A DNA stretch of 38,842 nucleotides, taken from IMG/VR virus record IMGVR_UViG_3300048837_000745, positions 1 to 38,842 of that record; one strand, given 5' to 3'. The number at the start of each line of letters is the position of its first letter. Within the stretch, counting starts at the first letter, position 1. This document shows positions 8,085 through 16,643 of the stretch, piece after piece. Under the pieces are notes generated by a model. That model had not been told where the DNA came from. It saw only the letters and a list, made by a program, of their open reading frames with translations, and made no database searches. Position numbers and translations under genes: made by a program. The DNA comes from a virus.

Positions 8085-11000
8085 GGGTCAGGTATCTCCG
8101 TGTCGGGGGTGCCACTATTCTGCAAGAAATCCACCTTCTGGTAATTCCCCACATCGACCGCAATCTCCCAGCCAGTCAGATGGAAGGTATGAAGCTCTGT
8201 CATCGACTCAGTGCTGATAGCAACCTTAATCGCTCTCGCATTTAGTTTTGGCAGCTTAATCACCCTCTCAAAAATAAGAGAGCTTGAGAAATTGAGAGTA
8301 TAGGTAGCAACGGGCGTCGCCTCAAAGAAGTCCTTATAAACCCTCACCGTATAGGTAGCAGTGTTAGTTACATCCTCTTCCTCGTAGGGCTGCCGGAACC
8401 TAAACAGCTTAACCCTAAGCCAGAGCTTCTTAAGAGAAGGCTCATCAAGATGAATCCACTCAGTTGTATAACTAGGCTTAAGAATACTTAAGAAATCGCA
8501 ATAGAGACTTCTCGCTTGGTAGAATGTCCCCAGAAACGTAGAACTCTCGAAGTACCTCGCAGGGTTCGTCTCATATAGGACGACTCCATTGGTATTCGTG
8601 TCCCCCTTGTATCCGCCACGAGAGAACCAGCACACCACGTCGTCAAGCATGAACATTCCGCCGCTAGGCTCATATACGCCAGTTGCAGAATGCCGCCTCT
8701 GGAACCACGCTTCCTTCTCGTAATTATAGGCGTAGCAATAATCCCTGACTAAAGAGCTGCCCAAAGATGCTCTCTGAGGGAAGAAGAGAATGACGCTCTT
8801 ATTCGCATAGTCATTCACCGCCACGACCTGAGAAAGCTCAATATCAGCGTTATTGACTATCTGCGGATTAATCGCATCTCCAAACTCTCTGACCACGCCA
8901 CCAGCATTGAACGCCTTTACGCCGAGCTTCCCGACCCCAATGATGGCCCCGCCCATGTTAATAAGGCTCGCCTGAGAAGAGACTCCATAATCTCCTTCGG
9001 TCAGAGTCCTCGCAACGAAAGCCCCAGCATTTAAGTCACCAGAAAGCGCATAAGTTGCAGAAGGCTTAAACACCATCAAGCTATCCGACTGGTCGCTAAT
9101 CGCTCCAGAGATAGCGCCCTCGATGTTTGAAGCAATATCTGTGTAATTGCTGGCAAGCGGGACCGCCTCTGGCCCTTCTTCAATCGCACTCCACGCAACA
9201 GTATTCGGCTCTCCTGCCACTCCCGTATAAACAAGGCCGCCCTGATGCGGGACTACTATCCTCGCTGCTGGCGGAGGGTCTCTCTCCTTCCCTATCTCAG
9301 ACTCAATAAGCTGCTCGCCAAGGTTGGCGTCAGTCACGTTATCTATGAACGTAGCCCCTATGGTGGCCGTTACCAATCCCGGGATTAAAGACGCCTCACT
9401 TACTTTGTAAAATAGATTACCGCCATCAGTAGTGCGATAAAGAATCGCCGTCATCCCGGCAGACGCGAACACTGCTGTTGCCCCTGTCCCAAAAGGAGGG
9501 CCGTCAAAAGTTACAGTGGTAGAAGTCAGGGCAGTAATCTTTCTATCAATCGCAGAAACTGCGGATGGCCCATAACTTGCAGAAAGAACATCGCCAACCA
9601 CAAAGTTGTGAAGACCAGTGAAATTTAACGTATTAGCCGCTGCCTGCCCCGAAGCTAAGAAACCACCTCGATTATTACACCCCTCAAAAGAATTTATGTA
9701 GATTGCCTCTCCACTGGTTACCGAAATAGCCTTCTCCACGGTAAGAGTGGTTGAGGTAACAGAGATTACTTTTCTTCGGTACCAAGCGCCGCCTACTTGG
9801 ATGAGCACCTCGCTAAATGGAGTCCCCACGTCTGCAAGAGCGTTAATAGGAATAGCGGTATAAGAGCCGGTGCCGTTAATAGTGCAAAGCAAAGTTGCAG
9901 GGGCTAATCGGGGCCGAAATACAGCCACATCAATCGCCTTACTATTGTTCGCCACGGTAAACGACACTTCGTCCGATGGCTGGCTTAATACTACATCCCC
10001 GTTCCTTAACTTATGCCTATAAACCACCTTGTACTTAAACTTCTGCCCAGCCGTGAATGTAGAGGCAGAGGCGCTTTCCGCTACTGAGGAAATCTTGGCT
10101 TTAGGGAGGCCCGCCCTATAGGTGGCACTACCATCAAAGCAAACGGGGAAGCGCTCTTCGCTCCTTAGATAATCATACCCAGTAGAAGAGGAAGGAGATG
10201 ATTGCTCAGAAACTCCCGTTCCAATAAAGGCCCTGCCATTAGCAGAGACAGAAGAGGCGTGAGCCCATCCCTCTTTGTTGGTGCGGGCGTTGCGGTAAAA
10301 AGAAAGGAAAGGCGGGGTCTCTCTCGTCCCTACGACAGCTCCATTTACTCCCCAATTCCAAGTGGGGAAAGTCACCGTCATAGTGTCAGGGGATGTAGGT
10401 AGATTGGCTGCGTCAGCGACCTTAAACTTAATCCCAGCAGCAAGGCTCCCTAGCACCCCAAGCACCTGATTGTCTACTACGGTAGCCGGAAGATTATAAT
10501 TAGACTCCCATGTAACAGTGGTCGCAGAAATTCCCTCTACGCCGGTCCCGTATAGATGGGTCCCGAGGGTAGAGTTTGTGCTTATAAAAACAAGGTTATC
10601 ATTCGCGACAAAAGTGTGCCCGCTATCTACCGTAATGCTTTGACCCCCTGCTGCGGTAGTTTGATTGCCATTGACTATGGCGAACTTCTCCGTAGAAGTA
10701 GCAGAAAAGTTAGTAAGAGCATCAATGCTCTGGATAAGAGAGTAAATAGTGGTAGAGGCGGTAACGTCTATCGCCGCAGGCGTTTCCCCCTCTTGGTAAA
10801 TAGTGAAGACATACTTGCTCCCATCAGCCGCAGGAGAGAAGTCATAGTCCCAAGAGGTTGACCCACCAGTCCTTGTGATAGTGAACGTGGCATCCCTAAG
10901 ATAGAAAAGCTCAGGGCCTATCCCGAAGACTGTCCTTACCGTAGCCCCAGTTGCCGGGGCTAGATAGGAAAGAGTGCCTCCAGATACAAATCCAGTTTTC

Positions 11001-11167
11001 TCAAAGCCTATCCCTTGAAACCCGTAACGAGAGGTTAGCGAATAGCCCTCATTAAAGCGGAGATTAAGCAATGCCGATGCCTCGTTGACAGAGGCAGTAA
11101 GAGGACTCTTGATAAGATGTAACCCTTCAAACTCTTCAAAGCTTTGAAGGAAAGCTCTCTCGCCCAT
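8081..11167 (-). CDS. Large tail protein, probably the nozzle/stabilisation protein of a short tail
   Basis: 1028 residues, the longest gene. It begins directly after the adaptor gene with no gap. The N-terminal segment (SPLTASVNEASALLNLRFNE, then SRYGFQG) matches what is expected of podovirus nozzle or tail-tubular proteins, in which a large beta-propeller platform closes the tail. The rest is dominated by short beta repeats rich in Thr, Gly, Ala and Val, without helical or collagen-like stretches. Adaptor followed by nozzle is the usual order in P22-like and T7-like tails. The family assignment is inferred. Confidence 0.65.
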   Translation of the reverse strand: MGERAFLQSFEEFEGLHLIKSPLTASVNEASALLNLRFNEGYSLTSRYGFQGIGFEKTGFVSGGTLSYLAPATGATVRTVFGIGPELFYLRDATFTITRTGGSTSWDYDFSPAADGSKYVFTIYQEGETPAAIDVTASTTIYSLIQSIDALTNFSATSTEKFAIVNGNQTTAAGGQSITVDSGHTFVANDNLVFISTNSTLGTHLYGTGVEGISATTVTWESNYNLPATVVDNQVLGVLGSLAAGIKFKVADAANLPTSPDTMTVTFPTWNWGVNGAVVGTRETPPFLSFYRNARTNKEGWAHASSVSANGRAFIGTGVSEQSSPSSSTGYDYLRSEERFPVCFDGSATYRAGLPKAKISSVAESASASTFTAGQKFKYKVVYRHKLRNGDVVLSQPSDEVSFTVANNSKAIDVAVFRPRLAPATLLCTINGTGSYTAIPINALADVGTPFSEVLIQVGGAWYRRKVISVTSTTLTVEKAISVTSGEAIYINSFEGCNNRGGFLASGQAAANTLNFTGLHNFVVGDVLSASYGPSAVSAIDRKITALTSTTVTFDGPPFGTGATAVFASAGMTAILYRTTDGGNLFYKVSEASLIPGLVTATIGATFIDNVTDANLGEQLIESEIGKERDPPPAARIVVPHQGGLVYTGVAGEPNTVAWSAIEEGPEAVPLASNYTDIASNIEGAISGAISDQSDSLMVFKPSATYALSGDLNAGAFVARTLTEGDYGVSSQASLINMGGAIIGVGKLGVKAFNAGGVVREFGDAINPQIVNNADIELSQVVAVNDYANKSVILFFPQRASLGSSLVRDYCYAYNYEKEAWFQRRHSATGVYEPSGGMFMLDDVVCWFSRGGYKGDTNTNGVVLYETNPARYFESSTFLGTFYQARSLYCDFLSILKPSYTTEWIHLDEPSLKKLWLRVKLFRFRQPYEEEDVTNTATYTVRVYKDFFEATPVATYTLNFSSSLIFERVIKLPKLNARAIKVAISTESMTELHTFHLTGWEIAVDVGNYQKVDFLQNSGTPDTEIPDP

Positions 11168-12106
11168 CTACCACTCATAGAAGTTAAGCATAGGGATTAG
11201 CTGCATCTCAGCAGATTGCGTTGCATACGCACGAATAATATCGGCCTCCATATCCTTGAGGCTCGCATTCTGAGAGACCACATCCGCGCTGCTTTCTATC
11301 TGGAAGAGAGACTGAGCTGCATAGTGGATTAAATATCTTTCACACTCATCAGGAAGTTTAGAATGAGTTGTAGAATACTTCCCGAAGGTCACATAGTCAT
11401 TGGCCGCTATCGTGTCACCTGAATTAACGAAGGTGAACCCAGCGCGAGGAGTAAGAGTATTGGTCCCAGTATCGTAAGAGCCAACAGGAATGTTGTACGC
11501 CTTTACGTTGCCGTCTTGGTCGTTAATGCAGATGTAGTCTATCGTCGAAAGATTGGGAGTGCTCGTCTCATCCGCCGAACTATCAAGCACAATCGAAGTA
11601 AACGTCGTCGATGTAAGTCCGTTGACCGTCGTAACTTTGCCACGCCTTATGTCCAAAGTATCAAGCGCCCTATCATAGCTCACCCGAATCTTAGCCTGAG
11701 TAAGGTTGGGGATGGGGGTTAGGTAAACCTTCCCCTGAGCGATGAAGTATCCAAGTGGGTTATTTGAGTTCTCAAGCGCACGATTGAAGAGCTGCTGCTT
11801 CTCCATCCGCACATAATCCTCCTCGTTTCCTGAGTAGGAATACATGACCTGATGAATATGCTTGTTAAACGCCAGCCTGTCAGGGATAGCGTAGCTTTCT
11901 TGTCCTGCAACGATAGAGATGTCCTTCTCGGCAAAGAAAAGCCGCTGAACATTCTTTAAGTTAAGGAATAGCCCCTGCAATCTGTTCTGGGCGTCGTTAA
12001 GGAACTGGATGACGGTATTGTCCGTCACCGGCAGCGTGCCGTCCTCGTTCGCCGTAGTGCGAGAGATTTCCCTCGCTTGCAGGATAAGAAAGTCTAAACG
12101 CCTCAT
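11168..12106 (-). CDS. Head-tail adaptor (connector) protein
   Basis: 312 residues. The N-terminal helical region (FLILQAREISRTTAN... VIQFLNDAQNRLQG) resembles the start of podovirus adaptor proteins that bind the portal and begin with a cluster of helices. The middle is beta-rich (GQESYAIPDRLAF, GKVYLTPIPNL), and the C-terminus returns to helix (ERYLIHYAAQSLFQIE). Located just upstream of the nozzle-like gene, as in other short-tailed phages. The start overlaps the previous stop as TAATG. Confidence 0.65.
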   Translation of the reverse strand: MRRLDFLILQAREISRTTANEDGTLPVTDNTVIQFLNDAQNRLQGLFLNLKNVQRLFFAEKDISIVAGQESYAIPDRLAFNKHIHQVMYSYSGNEEDYVRMEKQQLFNRALENSNNPLGYFIAQGKVYLTPIPNLTQAKIRVSYDRALDTLDIRRGKVTTVNGLTSTTFTSIVLDSSADETSTPNLSTIDYICINDQDGNVKAYNIPVGSYDTGTNTLTPRAGFTFVNSGDTIAANDYVTFGKYSTTHSKLPDECERYLIHYAAQSLFQIESSADVVSQNASLKDMEADIIRAYATQSAEMQLIPMLNFYEW

Positions 12107-12336
12107 TACCGACCCATACTGCGCTTAATCCCAGCAGCAATTATATCCAAGGATTTCTTCTTCCCAGTTGAAGTGTTTGATGGCACAGCGCTAGGTACGC
12201 CCCCAAGGTCAGTAACACCATCTGAGCCTCCGTCTCCAGCATCTTTATCAGCCAATTCCATTCCACTTTTGCTATCATCCTCATCCAGCATACTCATTAT
12301 TTCGCCGCACAAGGACCTAAGCCGCATTTTGTCCAT
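12106..12336 (-). CDS. Small acidic protein of unknown function
   Basis: 76 residues from the ATG at 12336, which follows AAGGGTGGTT; a GTG six bases upstream is in frame but less well placed. The chain has a helical start (MDKMRLRSLCGEIMSML), a low-complexity Asp/Gly/Ser middle, and a basic C-terminus (KKKSLDIIAAGIKRSM). Overlaps the upstream gene by 20 bases. Confidence 0.55.
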   Translation of the reverse strand: MDKMRLRSLCGEIMSMLDEDDSKSGMELADKDAGDGGSDGVTDLGGVPSAVPSNTSTGKKKSLDIIAAGIKRSMGR

Positions 12337-13552
12337 AACCACCCTTTGCCATGTTGTTTAGCATCCCATAATACTTACCGAACGTCTCAGTAGGGTCAGG
12401 ATACTTACTAAACCCAGAGTCTATAGGACGCCGTAGCTTCTTCCTCGATAACTGCTGTTCCTCGGGGAATTGAGGAGCGCGAATCCCGCCACCAGACGCA
12501 GCAGGAGCGGGGGCCCCGGGGAAGAGCCGATTAATCTCAGCAGAGAAGGCATTATACTCCTCCTCCCCTAATTTTTGGTCTGCCTTTAGTTGTTCAATGC
12601 CAGCGAGAGCCGTATCCCTATCGCCAACACCAAACTTAGTGTAAAGAGAGCGAAGGTTGTTATCCAACTCTTCTTGGGTCGTAGCTCCAGTAGTAGCAGC
12701 GTTCGTAAGGTACGAAACCATATCAAGCGACAGCTTCGAGTCCTTCTTCCCGCCACCGATGAGATACCCAAGAGGATTAGCCCCGCCTACCGCCTGATTA
12801 ACTAGAGGGTTCGCCCAATCAATCTGATTGTAGCTCCGCTCACCCCCATCCGTATTGACTAGTTTAGCGCCGCCATCCTTCCCAAAGTCAAACTTGCCGG
12901 TAGGGAGGTCTAAGGTGAAGTCCTCATTTAAGGCTCCAATGCTCTGTAAATACTTACGAACTTGGTCCCGCTTCATCTGGTCTTTAGACTTGCCAGAAGC
13001 AGTAAATTTCCCCACCGCGCCAGTGATAGCTCCAATACCAGCTCCAATACCAGCTCCAGCAGGGCCAAAGTAAGAACCAATGGCCGCCCCAGAAGCCGCC
13101 CCTTGCCCAATCGCACTCATGGGAGAGCCGTGGCGAGACTGATCCCCGAACCCTTTTAAAAGCTTGTAGCCGGTATAGGCTCCAATAGCAGGGCCAATAA
13201 GGTTCCCTTGTAGGGCCTGCCCAGCGCCACCAACGACGCCAGAAGTGCCACCAGCAGCACTGCCAGTGACCCCCTGAAAAGCCGCAGGAACCGTAGAAGC
13301 GGAAGTGCCAGTTGCAAAAGTGGTCGTCCCCAACCCTTCAATGGCACCGGCAAGATTGCTTAAGGATGGAGCAGCAGAAAATCCATTAGTGAGGCCATAA
13401 GCAGCAAGCCCAGCGCCCACAGGTACAGCAAGGTCCTTAACCCCCACGGAAGGGGCTTTGGGCTGCGCGGGCCCGACCGACCTTTGCCCTGATTTGAGCT
13501 TCTGAATTTGCTCTTCAAGGTACTTAAGAGTGGCCTCATCTTCTGGCCTCAT
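12317..13552 (-). CDS. Gly/Ala-rich virion protein, possible membrane-active ejection protein
   Basis: 411 residues. Short coiled-coil start (DEATLKYLEEQIQKLKSG), then about 130 residues very rich in Gly and Ala with repeated hydrophobic glycine-zipper segments (IGSYFGPAGAGIGAGIGAIT). The C-terminal part is hydrophilic. Glycine-zipper stretches of this kind occur in ejection proteins that cross the host membrane. Context (late operon, before adaptor and nozzle) supports a virion role; no family is recognised. Confidence 0.55.
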   Translation of the reverse strand: MRPEDEATLKYLEEQIQKLKSGQRSVGPAQPKAPSVGVKDLAVPVGAGLAAYGLTNGFSAAPSLSNLAGAIEGLGTTTFATGTSASTVPAAFQGVTGSAAGGTSGVVGGAGQALQGNLIGPAIGAYTGYKLLKGFGDQSRHGSPMSAIGQGAASGAAIGSYFGPAGAGIGAGIGAITGAVGKFTASGKSKDQMKRDQVRKYLQSIGALNEDFTLDLPTGKFDFGKDGGAKLVNTDGGERSYNQIDWANPLVNQAVGGANPLGYLIGGGKKDSKLSLDMVSYLTNAATTGATTQEELDNNLRSLYTKFGVGDRDTALAGIEQLKADQKLGEEEYNAFSAEINRLFPGAPAPAASGGGIRAPQFPEEQQLSRKKLRRPIDSGFSKYPDPTETFGKYYGMLNNMAKGGYGQNAA

Positions 13553-13557
13553 TTAGG

Positions 13558-14064
13558 CTATCTCCCCCCACGCTGGCCACCAAACGTAGTCATGAAGCGC
13601 CTAAAAGCAGCATTTGCCGTCTTATTCTCTCTAGTCTTCTCTTGGTCTACACCTTGCTGAGTGCCGGGCCTTGGCATCGGGTTAGGAGTAGCCATGCTTT
13701 GAGGAGCAGGAGTAAGCGGCCCGGGAGTCGCTCCCCTCGCCTGAGCAGAGCCCGGAGGAAGCTGCCCGGGGAGATTTTCCATCATAGGAGGAGCGCCTAC
13801 AACCTCCCCCATTTGCTCGGGAGTATAATCAGGAACCAAGAACTGAGGCTTATTAACCGGCCTTTGAGCAGCCGCAGGCTGAGGGCCAAACCCAGCAGGA
13901 TTAACCTCAGCCCCTAACCCATAAGTAAATCCGCCCTGATTAGGAGACCACCCGCCATGCGTAGCCCTGAACTCCCCCAGCTTTCGGGCCTCATCCTCTT
14001 CTCGTATTTTGGCAAGAGCAGCCTGCATCGCAAGCGCCTGACCCCTAGTAATCTCTCCAGCCAT
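13558..14064 (-). CDS. Pro/Gly-rich virion-associated protein
   Basis: 168 residues. Helical first 35 residues (ITRGQALAMQAALAKIREED) followed by a Pro/Gly/Gln-rich disordered region (PGQLPPGSAQARGATPGP) and a basic end (RGGR). Tightly spaced with neighbours on both sides. Function unknown; probably structural by location. Confidence 0.5.
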   Translation of the reverse strand: MAGEITRGQALAMQAALAKIREEDEARKLGEFRATHGGWSPNQGGFTYGLGAEVNPAGFGPQPAAAQRPVNKPQFLVPDYTPEQMGEVVGAPPMMENLPGQLPPGSAQARGATPGPLTPAPQSMATPNPMPRPGTQQGVDQEKTRENKTANAAFRRFMTTFGGQRGGR

Positions 14065-14065
14065 C

Positions 14066-14374
14066 TTACCTACCTACGCGAGAATAAATATCAGTGAAGT
14101 TATCCTTTGCCGCTCTCAGTGCCCCTCTCTGCGACTGGCTATAGCGGTCAGAAATCCCAAGAGCTGCCTCTAGCATCGCAAGCTCCCTATCCGCCCCGCC
14201 TCCACCGCCTTTCTGGTTCAGAATACGGAACTTCTCTAGCTCAAGCTCCGCAATCATCTTCTCTCGGTCATAATCCTGCTGGGCCTTAAGACGCTCATCC
14301 TCAGCCCTATTCCCAAAAAGCCCCCCAGCAAGAGAGGCTACAGCAGTTATCGCAGCAGGTAGCCAAGCTGACAT
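14066..14374 (-). CDS. Small protein with hydrophobic N-terminus and coiled coil
   Basis: 102 residues. The hydrophobic start (LPAAITAVASLAGGLFGN) is followed by a charged helix (EDERLKAQQDYDREKMIAEL) and a five-glycine linker. Small proteins of this shape occur among internal head proteins of short-tailed phages; a membrane anchor is equally possible. No family recognised. Confidence 0.5.
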   Translation of the reverse strand: MSAWLPAAITAVASLAGGLFGNRAEDERLKAQQDYDREKMIAELELEKFRILNQKGGGGGADRELAMLEAALGISDRYSQSQRGALRAAKDNFTDIYSRVGR

Positions 14375-14378
14375 GCCC

Positions 14379-14714
14379 CTACTCCCCTCTAATCGCGGTT
14401 AAGTAAATCGAGCCAGATGTCACATTAATACCGGCTTCTCTTGCATAAATTGGCCCAGTGACATCTACGCCCATCGCCCCAAAAGGAATTACTATTGGGT
14501 AGGTAAGGGTAAAGGCTGATTGCGGAAGTAGAGTCAGCCAGTCAGTTACCCCATCCAAGGAGAGGACAATCGTCTGGTCGCAGTTATGATAAACTATCAA
14601 ACCGACAACTCGGTCTCCGGGGTCAAATATGCTCTGGAAGCTGGTTGTTAGCCCGCTGCCAGCAAAGGCCACTCCAGAGCTGTTTCTTTTTACCCGATTA
14701 CGCTGAACGCTCAT
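14379..14714 (-). CDS. Small beta-rich structural protein
   Basis: 111 residues, mostly alternating hydrophobic and polar residues (RVVGLIVYHNCDQTIVLS), ending SGSIYLTAIRGE. Likely a compact beta-sandwich capsid- or tail-associated protein by its position in the head gene block. Function unknown. Confidence 0.55.
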   Translation of the reverse strand: MSVQRNRVKRNSSGVAFAGSGLTTSFQSIFDPGDRVVGLIVYHNCDQTIVLSLDGVTDWLTLLPQSAFTLTYPIVIPFGAMGVDVTGPIYAREAGINVTSGSIYLTAIRGE

Positions 14715-14717
14715 ATT

Positions 14718-15752
14718 TTAATACTCCGAAGGGTCATCCCACCCGATTACAAGCGCCTGCATGTTTCCATTTGCCGCAGAACCGCCCGCGTGAGCATAAG
14801 AAAGAAGAGGAATTGAAGATTCGCTCATGTTGCCCACCACAGTCACAAGCCCCTCTACCCCAGAAACAAGGACTACCGGGGTCCTACGAAACGGCCTGTT
14901 TAAAGTTAGTGCATATTGGCCAGTGCCGGGAGTTGCTAAAGTCGCAGACTGCGCCCCGTCCTCAAGAGCCCCGTCCTTAATATAGAAAGCGAGCGCCCTA
15001 CACTGCCTAGAGCAGTTCATTATAGGGGTCTTCGCTCCGCCCATCTCATCATGCAAAGAGGTCCCAAGAGCGAGGAAAGAGAACGAGTTTATAGACGCAG
15101 TTCCAGAGGTAGCTGCCGTAATAACGAGACGCACCCCAGCATTGGTTCGCGAAATCCCTCCATTAACATACTGCTGAATGAGCTTTACGTTGTTGGTATT
15201 GGAGCAGTTGGCGTAAATAAAAGGGGCCTGATTGAAGAGCGCTCTTAAGAAGGTAATATCATATACGCCGTTGCCAGCAACATCGGTAACCGTAAATTCT
15301 TTTGAGGCATTCTGCTGCCCCCCAGAGGTGAGATAGCGCCCTGCCATTAGAGAGCACTGCCCTCGGCGCGAAAACTTAACATCATTTAACTGAACCCTAT
15401 CAGTTACCTCAGAGTCAAAGCAGACGATTATGCCTTGCATCCGGCCATCTGCCGCAACGCCGTTAGCATCTGCTATCTTAATAGTGACTGGGTTAATGAC
15501 GGTACGAGCGACATCAGCTCGCAACGCAGCCCCGCCGAACAATGTCGTCGAAGGCTCAACAACAGTCCCAAAAAACATGGGCCTTGCTTGGCCGGGGTCT
15601 TTAAGGGTTATCTCAACAATCCCAGTCCCGCCACTCGCAAGAGACTCGATGTCGTCGCTCCCCTGATTGATTGTGAACGTAGACCCGCTCTTTGTAATGT
15701 CTACGCCAATCATCCTCAGCTTGGCGTTCTCTGAAACTATGGGCCAAAGCAT
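14718..15752 (-). CDS. Virion protein with three related beta domains
   Basis: 344 residues. Three successive segments of roughly 100 residues show a common order of motifs. The first has GTGIVEITLKDPGQARPMFF and ends with MQGIIVCFDSE. The second has GNGVYDITFLRALFNQAPFI and ends INSFSFLALG. The third has GTGQYALTLNRPFRRTPVVL and ends MQALVIGWDD. This points to internal triplication of a beta domain, as in trimeric or pseudo-trimeric decoration or fibre proteins. No family recognised; virion location is inferred from the gene order. Confidence 0.6.
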   Translation of the reverse strand: MLWPIVSENAKLRMIGVDITKSGSTFTINQGSDDIESLASGGTGIVEITLKDPGQARPMFFGTVVEPSTTLFGGAALRADVARTVINPVTIKIADANGVAADGRMQGIIVCFDSEVTDRVQLNDVKFSRRGQCSLMAGRYLTSGGQQNASKEFTVTDVAGNGVYDITFLRALFNQAPFIYANCSNTNNVKLIQQYVNGGISRTNAGVRLVITAATSGTASINSFSFLALGTSLHDEMGGAKTPIMNCSRQCRALAFYIKDGALEDGAQSATLATPGTGQYALTLNRPFRRTPVVLVSGVEGLVTVVGNMSESSIPLLSYAHAGGSAANGNMQALVIGWDDPSEY

Positions 15753-15756
15753 ACCA

Positions 15757-16122
15757 CTACCCTATTAACTGAAGGGCCGGAGATTCGGCCACTCTTAACT
15801 TAGTCTTTAACTGGGCCATCTCTTCCTGACGGCGAATAGTCTCATGAAAAAGCACGCAGACCACATCAAGAAGCTCTTCCTGATTACACTCTGTAAACTT
15901 CTTCACGTAATCCTGCCCCGTATAAGGGTCTTTAAAGGCCCAGCCAGAATTGCTAAATTTAGCTCCTTGAGGCACCTCTACCCCGTACCCATGGTTGGAG
16001 CTTGTCCTCTCAAAACCTACATCAACCTCAATCTTGGCTCGCTTGCCAATGGTAGATAGCCCCTCAATCAACTCAGAGAGTTTGTCTTCTGGCGACTGAG
16101 GGGCTCCGTATAAACCGCGCAT
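15757..16122 (-). CDS. Small protein of unknown function in the head gene block
   Basis: 121 residues, with an acidic helical start (PEDKLSELIEGLSTIGKR), a central SNSGWAFKDPYTGQDY segment and a helical end (FHETIRRQEEMAQLKTKLR). It may be an intramolecular chaperone-like or assembly protein for the adjacent fibre-like gene, but this is only suggested by adjacency. Confidence 0.5.
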   Translation of the reverse strand: MRGLYGAPQSPEDKLSELIEGLSTIGKRAKIEVDVGFERTSSNHGYGVEVPQGAKFSNSGWAFKDPYTGQDYVKKFTECNQEELLDVVCVLFHETIRRQEEMAQLKTKLRVAESPALQLIG

Positions 16123-16124
16123 AC

Positions 16125-16586
16125 TTACTTAGTTGCAGACGGGTACCAACGAGTATCAGGCTCTGACCACATGAAGCTCTGATGCGAGTTGCTAAGTAGC
16201 CGCTGATTGCCACCATCGGCGACGCGAGAAGTTCCAGCAACCGCAAAAGTGTGGTTCACACTTGAGCGATTTATAATATGCAACTCCACGCCCGTCTTCC
16301 TTACCGCCGGAGGAGCAAGGATTAGGCCAGTCCTAGCGGAGGCCGCAGAGACAAGCATAACCGAAGCCACAGGGCTAATCGTGAAATCGTTTCCAGAAAT
16401 ATCCACATTGGTATTATCTACTTCTGGATAAACCTTCCGCTGCGCCAGCCCCGCCTGATTCACGGTAAACGCACCATTAGCAAGCGTCACGAACGCCGCA
16501 TTAGAAGTCAAAGCCGACTGAACAGTGTTATCAGGGGCACGAAGCGAAGTCGTGTTCCCAGATACCTGCAAAAACTCAATACTCAT
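16125..16586 (-). CDS. Probable head decoration or fibre-like protein
   Basis: 153 residues, preceded by AGAGAGGAAAGT. Beta-rich chain with short Ser/Thr/Asn repeats and a late motif (NSHQSFMWSEPDTRWYPS) of a kind seen at the ends of phage fibre or decoration proteins. First gene after the capsid gene, separated from it by a terminator, so it may be made in smaller amounts. Role inferred. Confidence 0.55.
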   Translation of the reverse strand: MSIEFLQVSGNTTSLRAPDNTVQSALTSNAAFVTLANGAFTVNQAGLAQRKVYPEVDNTNVDISGNDFTISPVASVMLVSAASARTGLILAPPAVRKTGVELHIINRSSVNHTFAVAGTSRVADGGNQRLLSNSHQSFMWSEPDTRWYPSATK

Positions 16587-16600
16587 ACTTTCCTCTCTCT

Positions 16601-16636
16601 TAAAACTAAAACGCCCCCCGTATTGCTACGAGGGGC
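16601..16636 (-). terminator. Intrinsic terminator after the major capsid gene
   Basis: On the minus strand a perfect 10-bp stem (GCCCCTCGTA with TACGGGGGGC, one G-U) closes a GCAA tetraloop, and is followed by a broken T-tract (TTTTAGTTTT). It starts 8 bases past the capsid stop codon. Probably partial, leaving lower expression of the downstream genes. Confidence 0.85.
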
Positions 16637-16643
16637 TAATCAA

